Positions 16,331 through 24,775 of a DNA stretch of 64,000 nt are shown here, one piece after another (the first letter of the stretch is position 1; every line of letters begins with the position of its first letter). The notes beneath the pieces are model-generated. The model saw nothing but the letters and a program-made list of their open reading frames with translations. It was not told where the DNA came from and did not search any database. Origin of the DNA: Verrucomicrobiia bacterium (lineage in GTDB: Bacteria > Verrucomicrobiota > Verrucomicrobiia > Limisphaerales > Pedosphaeraceae); assembly GCA_036268055.1 (NCBI GenBank), contig DATAUW010000017.1, forward strand, positions 372,001-436,000, written 5' to 3'. Made by a program: the position numbers and the translations under genes.

Positions 16331-19036
16331 TCACGGTGGCAAAGTAAAATCCACTTCGCCCGCGAGCGCGGAAAATAATTTGCGAAGTTCGGCCTGTAAT
16401 GCGGTGGTCTCGGCGAGAGTCAATTCGCCGTGATTGAGTTCAATGTGAAATTTCGCGTGAATGGAATTTCCATCGTTGTGTTGCCACGCGATTTTCCACG
16501 GAAGCAGGGGCGAGGTGCCTTCCAGGTCATTGGGAAAACGGATTGCGCTGGCCGAGGCGGGAAGCGTGAATTCAAAATCTTCATCGAGCGACAATGGATA
16601 ACCTTGATGCAGGAACAGCGGCGTCTGGCGCGCGTCGAGAGCGACATCCCATTCTTTGGGGAGCCAGAACGGCGCGCGCAGGCGGGCTTGATTTTCGGCG
16701 ATGGAGACGATTCCAACGTAATTGCCTTCCGCTTCCCACTCGAAAGTCTGGCCGAGAGCCGCAGCCGGCGTGTGATTTTGTTTCGTCAGACCGAAAGCCC
16801 CGGCGATGGGACGATAATGAACCGCGAGCAAGGGGAGCATGTTCTTGTGGCCACGATTATCCTGCGCCGCTGCCCGCAACGCGTAATCAGGAAATCCATT
16901 CGCCGTCGCCTTGAGGGTGACGGGTTGGCCAGTAAGGCTGACATTTGCGCAATCAATTTGCGCGTGCAGGAGAAGTTGATGCGCGGACGGCGTGGGCTCG
17001 GGAAGTTGCGTCAATCCAGCCGTGGTGGAATCCACGACCAAAACTTTACGGCCCGGGTCGCCGGGCGGAAGCATGCCGAAACGGCAGACGTCATCGGTGG
17101 TATCCACCCAAAGCGTTTGATCGCCGAGTTGCACCCGCGAGATGGCGTGATTGAAAGCGAAACCGGGAAGGTTGTCGTACGCCTGCGAGAAACGCGGCAC
17201 GAGAACGAGGTGCGCATCGAGCTTGAGCGAGTGCAGCAGAGCGTTGAAGAGATTCGCCTTGTCCTTGCAATCGCCGTATTGATGTTCGAGCACTTCCTCG
17301 GCGGCGTGCGGGCGAAAGGAATTCACGCCCAATTCCACCGGCACGTAACGCAAGCCGGTGACGAAATTAAAAATGTCCGTGGCGCGTTCGGTGTCGGTCG
17401 TGGCGTCGCGGGTCAATTCAGCCGCCTTGGCTGTGATGGCGGGAGTGACGGTATCGGCAAGCTGGCTGATGCGCGCGTACCACGCGGTGAACGCCTGCCA
17501 ATCGGGAAAAGTGGAAATCAAAAGCGAAGGTTCGCGCACGGGCGCGGAGAGCGTTTCGTGCAGCGTGGCGGGAAGGCGGTCGAATCGCCACGAGTAAGTG
17601 CTGCCGTAGGTGCTTTGCTTGATTTCGGGATCGCTGGCGGCGAGTTGATCGAAGGCGAAATGAAACGCGGCGTCCTTCGGCACGCTGACTTGCACGGCGG
17701 CATCGAGGATCGGCAAATCGGCGGCCACAGGAATCGGCATGGAGACGTAGGGGAACGGAAAAGTTTTCCACGAGGTTTGGTAGCGGACATGCAACACCGC
17801 ACCGGGCATCGCGCCCGGCAATGAGAAAATTTTCCGGCGCGCGGCGCGGTAATCGCCCCAGGATTCACCGGCGGCATCGCGGACTTCATCGGGATTGAGC
17901 GCGATCAATTTTCCATCGGACTCAAGCACTTCACAGTTCAGGAAATTGATATCTTCCTCGGGCGGAGAGTAGGAAAAATCGAAGTCGGCGAGATGCTTGC
18001 CCTCCGCCGTGAGGACCTGGATGAAATCTTCATTCTCGCTGGTGATGGCGGGCACGCTGCCGCTCAAGGTGTAGCCGATGCGGCGGCGCAGGACGACGCC
18101 ATCCACATCAGGATAATCGCGAGGCTCAACGCGCGAGATGCCAGTCCACGCGGCGGGCAAGTTCGTGGTGACGGTTTGGCCTGGCGCCGATGTGGACGCG
18201 GATGGTGAAGGGGATTCACTATTCGTGGCTGACTTATCTGATGTGATGGCAGACTCAGGAGGAGCGAGTTCGAGCGGAGTGGCGTTGGCGAGCCAGAGCG
18301 TTGGTTCTTCGGTGCGGATGAGATTGCGTTCCTGATACCAGGCGACAGTGACGCGGCCGAGTTCGTTGCCGAGCGATTGGAACGTGAGCGATGGGTTGGC
18401 GCGAAGAGATTTCAACGCGAGGGGAAGGCCGATGGGATCGCTGTTGAAGGTGGTTTCGTTTTCGGAGGCGATGAGGAAGCAATGCTCGGACGCGAGTTGC
18501 GCGGCGAATTTTCCGCTGCCGCGAAAGAACAGCAGCCAGCGGGATTCAAGCGACGGAATTTGCGCCGCGAAATTTTTAAAATCAACCGCGGTGAGCCGCG
18601 GTCCGGCGACGTGAAAGACCGGTGTATTCCCCTGCATGCCGCCGTGACCCCAGGCGATGACGACGAGCGGATTGGTTTGTTTTGCGAGCGTGTTGGTTAA
18701 TGAGAGAAAATTTTCGCGGGTGGATTTAAATTTTTGGACGGGAGATTGGGCGGGCAGTGAGAGACTGTCGGGATCGTCTGAGAAGGTGTAAATCTGCGCG
18801 GGAGGAGTTGGCAGCGCGGAGAGGAGTTGGAGCCAATCGTTGAGTTGCGCGTGGAAGCTGGTTTCGCTTTGCAGATCGCCGGAGAGGCCGGAAAGCACGA
18901 TGACGTTGGCGTGAGGCGGAAGAAACGGTTCGGGCGTGGGTGGTTCGGCTGAAAGAATAGGAAAGCAAATATGGAAAAGCATGAGCCATATCGCGAAGCG
19001 CGCCCGCTTGAATTGACGATCACCACCCATATACAA
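16331..19036 (-). CDS. Secreted DUF3857/transglutaminase protein with a caspase-like N-terminal domain
   Basis: A 901-residue exported protein (hydrophobic signal AIWLMLFHICFPILSA). Residues about 40-230 look like a caspase/C13-type peptidase fold: VIVLSGLSGD, then VVIAWGHGGM with the expected His-Gly. The strand that should carry the catalytic Cys reads WLLFFRGSGKFA, so the nucleophile seems lost. A Ser/Pro/Thr-rich linker follows (about 265-290), then a DUF3857 domain and a transglutaminase-like domain with Cys in YGDCKDKANLFNALL and His-Asp in FNHAISRV...WVDTTDD, which looks complete. The C-terminal part is beta-rich. Only 54 bases separate it from moxR, so it may be the first gene of that operon. 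Confidence 0.8.
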   Translation of the reverse strand: MYMGGDRQFKRARFAIWLMLFHICFPILSAEPPTPEPFLPPHANVIVLSGLSGDLQSETSFHAQLNDWLQLLSALPTPPAQIYTFSDDPDSLSLPAQSPVQKFKSTRENFLSLTNTLAKQTNPLVVIAWGHGGMQGNTPVFHVAGPRLTAVDFKNFAAQIPSLESRWLLFFRGSGKFAAQLASEHCFLIASENETTFNSDPIGLPLALKSLRANPSLTFQSLGNELGRVTVAWYQERNLIRTEEPTLWLANATPLELAPPESAITSDKSATNSESPSPSASTSAPGQTVTTNLPAAWTGISRVEPRDYPDVDGVVLRRRIGYTLSGSVPAITSENEDFIQVLTAEGKHLADFDFSYSPPEEDINFLNCEVLESDGKLIALNPDEVRDAAGESWGDYRAARRKIFSLPGAMPGAVLHVRYQTSWKTFPFPYVSMPIPVAADLPILDAAVQVSVPKDAAFHFAFDQLAASDPEIKQSTYGSTYSWRFDRLPATLHETLSAPVREPSLLISTFPDWQAFTAWYARISQLADTVTPAITAKAAELTRDATTDTERATDIFNFVTGLRYVPVELGVNSFRPHAAEEVLEHQYGDCKDKANLFNALLHSLKLDAHLVLVPRFSQAYDNLPGFAFNHAISRVQLGDQTLWVDTTDDVCRFGMLPPGDPGRKVLVVDSTTAGLTQLPEPTPSAHQLLLHAQIDCANVSLTGQPVTLKATANGFPDYALRAAAQDNRGHKNMLPLLAVHYRPIAGAFGLTKQNHTPAAALGQTFEWEAEGNYVGIVSIAENQARLRAPFWLPKEWDVALDARQTPLFLHQGYPLSLDEDFEFTLPASASAIRFPNDLEGTSPLLPWKIAWQHNDGNSIHAKFHIELNHGELTLAETTALQAELRKLFSALAGEVDFTLPP

Positions 19037-19118
19037 CTGACGTAGATTAAGCGCGGAGGCGGGCGTGAGACAAGGTAATTGCGCGCGGCGTAAAAAAATT
19101 TCTGCCGGAATTTAGTTG

Positions 19119-19141
19119 CGGCTCGCGAGTACGCTCGCCCT
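19119..19141 (+). repeat. Dispersed repeat CGGCTCGCGAGTACGC..., copy 1
   Basis: The 23 bases at 19119-19141 (GGCTCGCGAGTACGCTCG at the core) recur inverted at 61340-61362 with no mismatch in this core. Both copies are intergenic. A 7-bp hairpin CGGCGAG/CTCGCCG follows at about 19155-19180. The two perfect copies 42 kb apart mark a dispersed short repeat. Confidence 0.7.
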
Positions 19142-19221
19142 TCCATTAGCGAAACGGCGAGCTTCGTGTTTGCCTCGCCGGACGGGTGAGGGTAGCATTT
19201 GGGTAAGTCCCATTGAGTTTT

Positions 19222-19986
19222 ATGAAAAAAATATTTTACGGCGGATTGAAGTTTGGCGCGGTCGTAACGGCCTGCGCGTTTTTCGCGGGCGAAGCTTTGG
19301 CGCAAAATGATTTTCCGCAGGATGCGACGGTGATCCGGTTGGAGGGGCAGGCCCGCATTTCGACAGACCACGTTAAATGGCACAAGCTGGCGAAGGGCAG
19401 CATCATCTCGCCGGGGTCATTGGTTCAAACATCGGACAACACGGTGCTGGACATTGCGCTCGATAAATCCGCGACGGGCAATTTCAACGCGCAGACGGAC
19501 AAACTGGGCGCGGGCACTGTGCGCGTGCTGGGCAATTCGGTGGTCGGTTTTGACCGATTGAGTTCGCAACGCACCGGCGACGCACTGGTGGAAGATATTC
19601 AACTGGATTTGCAGGTTGGAGAAATCGCCGGGTTGACCGGCAAACCCGCGGCAGGCTCTAAGTATGAGATCAAATTTGCCCATGGAATGGTTGGCATTCA
19701 GGGCGCGAAATATCAAATGAACGCGGCAGGAATGGTCCGGGCATTTACCGGTCAGGCGGTAGTGGCCTCGGTCGCGGCGGACGGCTCGACGCCCGTCACC
19801 GTCGTTACAGCCGGAAACCAATTCGATCCGGCGATTGGAGCCGCAAGTCCGATTTCCGGAGCTATGCCAGGCCAAGGGTTGGAACCGAATCCGAAAGCAG
19901 TCGCCCCGTCCCCGGCCGCCACTGAGAATACTCAGTCTCCCGATTACAAACCACCCGGCGCGCTTCATCCGTTGCGGAAGTTCTAA
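19222..19986 (+). CDS. FecR-domain exported protein
   Basis: A 254-residue protein with an N-terminal signal peptide (KIFYGGLKFGAVVTACAFFA, cleavage near GEALAQ). The body resembles FecR-type beta-rich domains: ATVIRLEGQARIS, GSIISPGSLVQTSDNTVLDIAL and EIKFAHGMVGIQGAKYQMN. The last 50 residues are Pro/Ala/Ser-rich and probably disordered. The ATG at 19222 is chosen over a TTG three codons earlier. Here the domain is stand-alone, without a sigma factor or TonB receptor gene nearby, so classical FecR anti-sigma function is not supported; exported FecR-fold proteins of unknown role are common in Verrucomicrobia. Confidence 0.7.
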   Translation: MKKIFYGGLKFGAVVTACAFFAGEALAQNDFPQDATVIRLEGQARISTDHVKWHKLAKGSIISPGSLVQTSDNTVLDIALDKSATGNFNAQTDKLGAGTVRVLGNSVVGFDRLSSQRTGDALVEDIQLDLQVGEIAGLTGKPAAGSKYEIKFAHGMVGIQGAKYQMNAAGMVRAFTGQAVVASVAADGSTPVTVVTAGNQFDPAIGAASPISGAMPGQGLEPNPKAVAPSPAATENTQSPDYKPPGALHPLRKF

Positions 19987-19987
19987 A

Positions 19988-20028
19988 GCGAGCCGTTCAA
20001 TACGGCATCGTTTCGCTCGTATTTTTTT
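19988..20028 (+). terminator. Probable intrinsic terminator after the FecR-like gene
   Basis: Just after the stop codon, CGAGC (19989-19993) pairs with GCTCG (20015-20019) around an inner CCG/CGG pair, and ATTTTTTTCG follows. The stem is short, so strength is uncertain. Confidence 0.5.
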
Positions 20029-20361
20029 CGCAAAGTTTAGGCCATTTGCCTTCAAAGCGTCCGCTGCGCACCACCTCACGGCGGCTAGCGCCCCGTATCA
20101 TTTTGTAACTGTCATGCAAAAATAATTGGCAGTGCCCGTCCCGCCCGCAAAAGCCACCGCAGCTTGCAATGTCTCAATTATAGGCAACCCATCCCTTGGC
20201 TGACCCAACTGCTGGAAATTGTGTCGCGTCCATTCCATTTCGTGACCGATTGATGGACACAAATGGCTCACAAAATTTCGGTAATCGCATTGCTGCGAAA
20301 CGCGCGGAAAACCCCATGAAATAAACGGTGCGGGCATGCTTGTTGCTAAATCCACCCCGTT
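20029..20361. other. Intergenic region before the porin operon
   Basis: No gene or strong hairpin is seen in these 333 bases. The promoter of the porin-cupredoxin-kinase operon must lie here. A GG-N10-GC pattern resembling a sigma-54 promoter occurs at 20333-20346 but would leave almost no leader, so I do not call it. Confidence 0.5.
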
Positions 20362-21705
20362 ATGACGGGAAAAACTAAATTGCGAACTATCCTTGGGATC
20401 AGTGCCGCCATTATTTTTTTCCCGGCCAAGTCTGTTCTCGGCGCGGAGGACGCTTCCATCACGCGTGAACAATTTCTTTTGCTCGAAAAACAGAACGCAG
20501 CGTTGCAGGAACAATTACAAAAGCAGCAGGCGGTCATTGATTCGCTCGTCCATCAGGTGCAGGACATCCGGAACGGCGGCGAACATGGCGGCGATTCAAA
20601 TGCCATGCCGGTCATCCACGCGAGCGAAGACGAATTACCAGCCGCGTCCAGCGATTCATTTCATCTGGGCAAGGTGGACATCACCGGCGAAGGCGGGGTG
20701 GCTTTTTTCAGTTCGCAGCCGCAAGGGATGTTTCCGCATTCGACCTTTCGCATTGACGAAGCGCGGTTGTTCCTTGAAGCGCCGGTTTGGGACGACGTTT
20801 ATTTTTACAGTGAGATTGATCTTGCGAGCCGGGAATCCACGAGCCTTGGATTGAACGTCGGCGAATTGTATGTGGATTTCGAGGATGTCTCGAAGTTGTG
20901 GGGCCAGGAGCGGATGCTTAATATTCGCGCCGGGCAATTCTACATTCCGTTTGGCGAGGAATATTTAAGCCGTTTCGCGATGGACAATCCGCTGATTTCG
21001 CATTCCGTCAGCGATATTTGGGGAACCGACGCGGGGGTTGAACTCTACGGAAAAATCGGCCCGGTGCAATACGTGGCGGCCGTTCAAAATGGAGGTTCGG
21101 TTACCACTCAATCGTTGCAGAGTGATAAGTCCATCGCGGGTCATATCTCTTACGAACCGAATAAATGGCTTCACCTCAGCGCCAGCGGCATGCGCACCGG
21201 CAACTTGAGCGTGAGCAATGGACTTTCCGCGGTCTGGTTCGGAAATGGTTTTTTTCGGGCGCTGAACTCGCCGCCGGCTTCAACCTTTCACGCGAATCTC
21301 GCCGAGGTGGATGCCCAGGTGAATCTTTCCTGCGTTCAACTCAAAGCCGCGGCCGGCTATATCAATTATGATGACGACAGTCCGGCAGGGGATGATCATC
21401 GCGATATTTATTATTACTACGCCGAGGGCGTGCATGATTTCACGAAACAATTTTACGGGGCGGCACGGTTCAGCGAAATCTTTGCGCACAACGGTTTTCC
21501 CATCGTCGGCAATGGCGATTCGAATAATTACTTGTTTGGGCCCCTCACCCGGGAGTATTGGCGGCTGAGCATCGGTTTGGGTTACCGGTTCGGCCGCAAT
21601 CTGCTGGTAAAGGGTGAATACAGCTTTAACCAGGGCAGCCTGGCAGACGGCACCGCGCGCACGGCGGAAAACCAATTCTCCGTGGAGGCGGCGTTTAAAT
21701 TTTGA
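20362..21705 (+). CDS. Outer-membrane porin, OprO/OprP-like, with coiled-coil N terminus
   Basis: A 447-residue outer-membrane protein. A signal peptide (LRTILGISAAIIFFPAKSVLG) is followed by a coiled coil (about residues 33-70, LLLEKQNAALQEQLQKQQAV), common in trimeric porins, and then a beta barrel: RIDEARLFLEAPVWDDVYFY, IRAGQFYIPFGEEYLSRFAMDNPLI and GLGYRFGRNLLVKGEYSF. It ends in phenylalanine (AAFKF), the outer-membrane insertion signal. The pattern is that of phosphate-selective porin O/P-like proteins, though substrate cannot be inferred. The cupredoxin-like gene follows at once, and a hybrid kinase ends the operon. Confidence 0.85.
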   Translation: MTGKTKLRTILGISAAIIFFPAKSVLGAEDASITREQFLLLEKQNAALQEQLQKQQAVIDSLVHQVQDIRNGGEHGGDSNAMPVIHASEDELPAASSDSFHLGKVDITGEGGVAFFSSQPQGMFPHSTFRIDEARLFLEAPVWDDVYFYSEIDLASRESTSLGLNVGELYVDFEDVSKLWGQERMLNIRAGQFYIPFGEEYLSRFAMDNPLISHSVSDIWGTDAGVELYGKIGPVQYVAAVQNGGSVTTQSLQSDKSIAGHISYEPNKWLHLSASGMRTGNLSVSNGLSAVWFGNGFFRALNSPPASTFHANLAEVDAQVNLSCVQLKAAAGYINYDDDSPAGDDHRDIYYYYAEGVHDFTKQFYGAARFSEIFAHNGFPIVGNGDSNNYLFGPLTREYWRLSIGLGYRFGRNLLVKGEYSFNQGSLADGTARTAENQFSVEAAFKF

Positions 21706-21707
21706 TC

Positions 21708-22406
21708 ATGAAGACGGACTTGCTTTGCTTTTTGTTTACGCTGGGTTTTGTGACCGCGGCTAACGCTGGCACGATCACCGGCAGCGTTCACGCGGAGGGC
21801 AAAGCGGGCGCGGACGAGGCGAATTGCGCACCCGGCACGTACGACAGCCGCGCCTATAAATTTGCTCAGCGCGTGGATTACGGCGCGATGCATGATTTCG
21901 TCGTGTATATCGAAGGCGATCTCGGCACCAACCTGCCCGCCGCGCCCACGTCGCCGGTTAAGATCGCGACCAAAAAAGTCGCGCAGCATAAGGCGATGTT
22001 TTCTCCGCACGTTTTGCCGATCATGAAGGGCACGGTCGTCGAATGGCCGAATGACGATGATATTTTTCACAACGTATTTTCATTCTCGGAAATTCAGCCG
22101 TTCGACCTAGGATTATATAAAGGCCATGAAGCCAAACCGGTGACCTTTAATACTCCAGGGCGCGTGGATGTTTTTTGTTCCATCCATTCCAGCATGAACT
22201 GTGTCGTGCTGGTATTGGAAAATCCCTACTTCGCGAGCACGGATGCGAAGGGGCGTTATGTCATCTCCAGTGTCCCCGCCGGGACTTATAAACTCAAGGC
22301 GTGGCACGAGCGCCTGCCGAGCCAGCGCAAAGAAATCATCGTGCCGGAAAAGGGAGAGGTGAAAATGGATTTCACTCTTGGCATCGAAGGGTTGCCAAAA
22401 CTCTGA
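21708..22406 (+). CDS. Exported cupredoxin-like copper protein with carboxypeptidase regulatory-like domain
   Basis: A 232-residue protein with signal peptide (LLCFLFTLGFVTAANA). A plastocyanin-type domain (about 55-165) has a likely type 1 copper site: His in DDIFHNVFSF and Cys, His and Met in DVFCSIHSSMN. The C terminus (ASTDAKGRYVISSVPAGTYKLKAWHERL) matches the carboxypeptidase regulatory-like fold often attached to such proteins. It starts 2 bases after the porin stop and 3 bases before the kinase ATG, so all three are one transcript. A role as periplasmic electron carrier or copper binder serving a process sensed by the kinase is inference. Confidence 0.83.
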   Translation: MKTDLLCFLFTLGFVTAANAGTITGSVHAEGKAGADEANCAPGTYDSRAYKFAQRVDYGAMHDFVVYIEGDLGTNLPAAPTSPVKIATKKVAQHKAMFSPHVLPIMKGTVVEWPNDDDIFHNVFSFSEIQPFDLGLYKGHEAKPVTFNTPGRVDVFCSIHSSMNCVVLVLENPYFASTDAKGRYVISSVPAGTYKLKAWHERLPSQRKEIIVPEKGEVKMDFTLGIEGLPKL

Positions 22407-22409
22407 CGT

Positions 22410-24677
22410 ATGAATTTGTCATCCCTTAACGCGCGCGTCAGCTTTCAGGTGAAGGTTTTGGTGCCGGTCATCGCCGTGATGGTGTTGTTGACGAGCGCGA
22501 CCATTTGGCTAGTGAACCTGCGTATCAGCGCGCAATTTGAAGAGCAGGCGGCGGCGCAACTCGATAAGGATCATTCCATCTTTACGAAACTTCAAGCCAA
22601 TCGCATCGGCAATTTGCTTTCCAAATATCGTGGCATCAGTAGTGATTCGCGTTACCGGGCGTTCATCCAATCGGCTGAGGATTCGCAAGCGTGGTACAAC
22701 ACGACAAGCCCCTTTCTCTCCAGCCAAGTCAGCGAAAATGGAGCCACGGTGGCGACCTGCACGGTGAGCCCGGACAGTTCACACGGTTTCGCGAGCGCGA
22801 GTCTGGAACCGATGCTGGACCTGCGACAATTTCAAATCCGCAGCGGCAACGCCGTTGGACGCGCCTTTGGCGGTCAGCCGGCGACGGATACCATCAGCGT
22901 CGGCCCGCAGATTTTTAACATCGTGTCCGTGCCGGTTCTTGGGATGGAAGAGCAAACGGGCGTGGTGACATTTGGCGTGGAGATCGGCCAGGAAGTTGCC
23001 CAGGAAATGAAGCAACTCAAGGACAGCGAAATTCTATTGCTGGCTGATGGACGCGTCGTTGCTTCGAGCCTCACTCAAACGAGCTTGTACCCTGAATTGA
23101 TTTCACGTTTTAACGAACTGTCGTCGCTCGCCGCCTCCGCGAAAAGGACGGTTACGATCAAACTCGTGCTCGACAAAAAACATTATATCGCCGAAGCCGG
23201 GCGGCTGGATTCGTTCGATGGCAGCACGGCGGCCGGTTATCTGATGCTTTCGTCCTATGAAGAGTCGTGGGCGGTCTTGAAGGCGACACAACAAATGTTG
23301 CTGGCGATCGGCCTGCTCGGCATCGGCCTGAGCACATTGATTATTTGCGTTCTGATTCATAAAGTGACCCAGCCGTTGCGGCAGTTGCGCGACAGCGCAG
23401 AGGCGGTCGGACGCGGTGATTATTCGAAGCGTGTGGAAGTGGAATCGCGGGATGAATATGGGGAACTGGCCACGGCGTTTAATCGGATGACCGAAAACAT
23501 CCAGACCTCCAACCAGGAACTTGAAAAAACCGTCGCCACGCTCAAATCCACGCAGGACCAGTTGATTCAAAGCGAGAAACTTTCCGGCATCGGCGAATTC
23601 GTGGCGGGTGTGGCGCATGAATTGAATAATCCGCTGACTTCGGTGATGGGTTTTTCCGAATTGTTGCAGCAGGGCGAAATGCCTGAGCAGCAACGCCGCT
23701 ATCTCGACATGATTTTTAAGAGCGCCAAGCGTTGCCAGAAGATTGTGCAAAGTTTGTTGAGCTTCGCGCGACGTCACGCGCCCGAGCGCAAGGTGGTTTG
23801 CGTGAACCAGATCGTCGAGTCCGCGGTGGAGATTTTGCAATACCAGATGCGCACGAGCAATATTGAGGTTTTCACGCAACTGGATTCGCACCTGCCCGCG
23901 AGCGAAGTGGATTCACACCAGATGCAGCAAGTGTTTCTCAATATCATCAATAATGCGCGTCAGGCCATCGAGGCGCAACAAACCAAGGGCTGGTTGCGCG
24001 TGACGACGGAATCGGCTGAGGGACGCGTGCGCGTTATTTTCCAGGACAACGGCCCGGGCATCGCGCCGGAAAATTTGAAGCGCATTTTCAATCCATTTTT
24101 CACAACGAAAGAAGTGGGCAAGGGGACCGGGCTTGGCTTGAGTTTGTGCTATGGAATCGTCAGCGAGCATGGCGGCAGCATCACGCCGCATAGCGAACCC
24201 GGCAACGGCGCGACCTTCGTGATCGAATTGCCCGTGGCGAACGAAGTGCCCACGGTCGCTCCCAAAATCGTGGCGCCCGCGAGCGCGGAAACGGCGCAGG
24301 AAGGCGTGGGCAAACGTGTGCTCGTGGTGGACGATGAAGACGCGATTTTGCAGATGATCCGCGAGGCGTTAACGCGGAGTGGCTATCGGGTGGACATCGC
24401 GCACGATGGTGAATCCGCCTTGCGCCGCCTCGGCCAATATCATTATGACCTCGCGTTGTGCGATTGGAAAATGCCGGGCCTCAACGGCCAGCAGGTCTAT
24501 GAGCGTTTGCAGGAATCGAATCCTGAAATGTCGCGGCGATTGATTTTCATCACCGGCGACATGGTGAACAAAAATACGCAGGAATTTTTGCAGTCGCGCG
24601 ACAAGATCTGCCTTACCAAGCCGTTCACGCTGGTCGAGTTTCGCTCGGCCATCAGCCGCGTGTTGACGGCGAATTAA
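22410..24677 (+). CDS. Membrane hybrid histidine kinase (extracytoplasmic sensor, HAMP, kinase, receiver)
   Basis: A 755-residue kinase. TM1 is about residues 15-35 and TM2 about 296-318, with a periplasmic sensor domain between them of double-Cache size. HAMP (HKVTQPLRQLRDSAEAVGRGDYSKRVEVESRDEYGELATAF region) and a coiled coil follow. The phospho-acceptor His403 lies in VAGVAHELNNPLTSVMGF. The ATPase domain has NIINNARQAIE, DNGPGIAP, FNPFFTTKEVGKGTGLGLSL. A receiver at about 630-750 contains VLVVDDEDAI, the acceptor aspartate in LALCDWKMPG and the lysine of LTKPF. All motifs look intact. It closes the porin-cupredoxin operon and may sense the same compound; no separate DNA-binding output lies nearby. 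Confidence 0.92.
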   Translation: MNLSSLNARVSFQVKVLVPVIAVMVLLTSATIWLVNLRISAQFEEQAAAQLDKDHSIFTKLQANRIGNLLSKYRGISSDSRYRAFIQSAEDSQAWYNTTSPFLSSQVSENGATVATCTVSPDSSHGFASASLEPMLDLRQFQIRSGNAVGRAFGGQPATDTISVGPQIFNIVSVPVLGMEEQTGVVTFGVEIGQEVAQEMKQLKDSEILLLADGRVVASSLTQTSLYPELISRFNELSSLAASAKRTVTIKLVLDKKHYIAEAGRLDSFDGSTAAGYLMLSSYEESWAVLKATQQMLLAIGLLGIGLSTLIICVLIHKVTQPLRQLRDSAEAVGRGDYSKRVEVESRDEYGELATAFNRMTENIQTSNQELEKTVATLKSTQDQLIQSEKLSGIGEFVAGVAHELNNPLTSVMGFSELLQQGEMPEQQRRYLDMIFKSAKRCQKIVQSLLSFARRHAPERKVVCVNQIVESAVEILQYQMRTSNIEVFTQLDSHLPASEVDSHQMQQVFLNIINNARQAIEAQQTKGWLRVTTESAEGRVRVIFQDNGPGIAPENLKRIFNPFFTTKEVGKGTGLGLSLCYGIVSEHGGSITPHSEPGNGATFVIELPVANEVPTVAPKIVAPASAETAQEGVGKRVLVVDDEDAILQMIREALTRSGYRVDIAHDGESALRRLGQYHYDLALCDWKMPGLNGQQVYERLQESNPEMSRRLIFITGDMVNKNTQEFLQSRDKICLTKPFTLVEFRSAISRVLTAN

Positions 24678-24775
24678 TAGTGCGGGCGGGGGAGAAAATT
24701 TGCCCGCGTTCGCGAGTGCGTTTTCGAAATGCCTAAGCTGAATAATCTTCCTTTGTCTCCTTTCCGTTTCCGGTT

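Noticed and set aside
20332-20347. Sigma-54-like promoter (GG-N10-GC with TTGCT)
   Set aside because: Transcription would begin only about 4 bases before the porin ATG, leaving no leader. One match in many kilobases is expected by chance.
24682-24707. GCGGGC/GCCCGC hairpin after the hybrid kinase as a terminator
   Set aside because: The stem is followed by GTTCGCGAG and not a T run.
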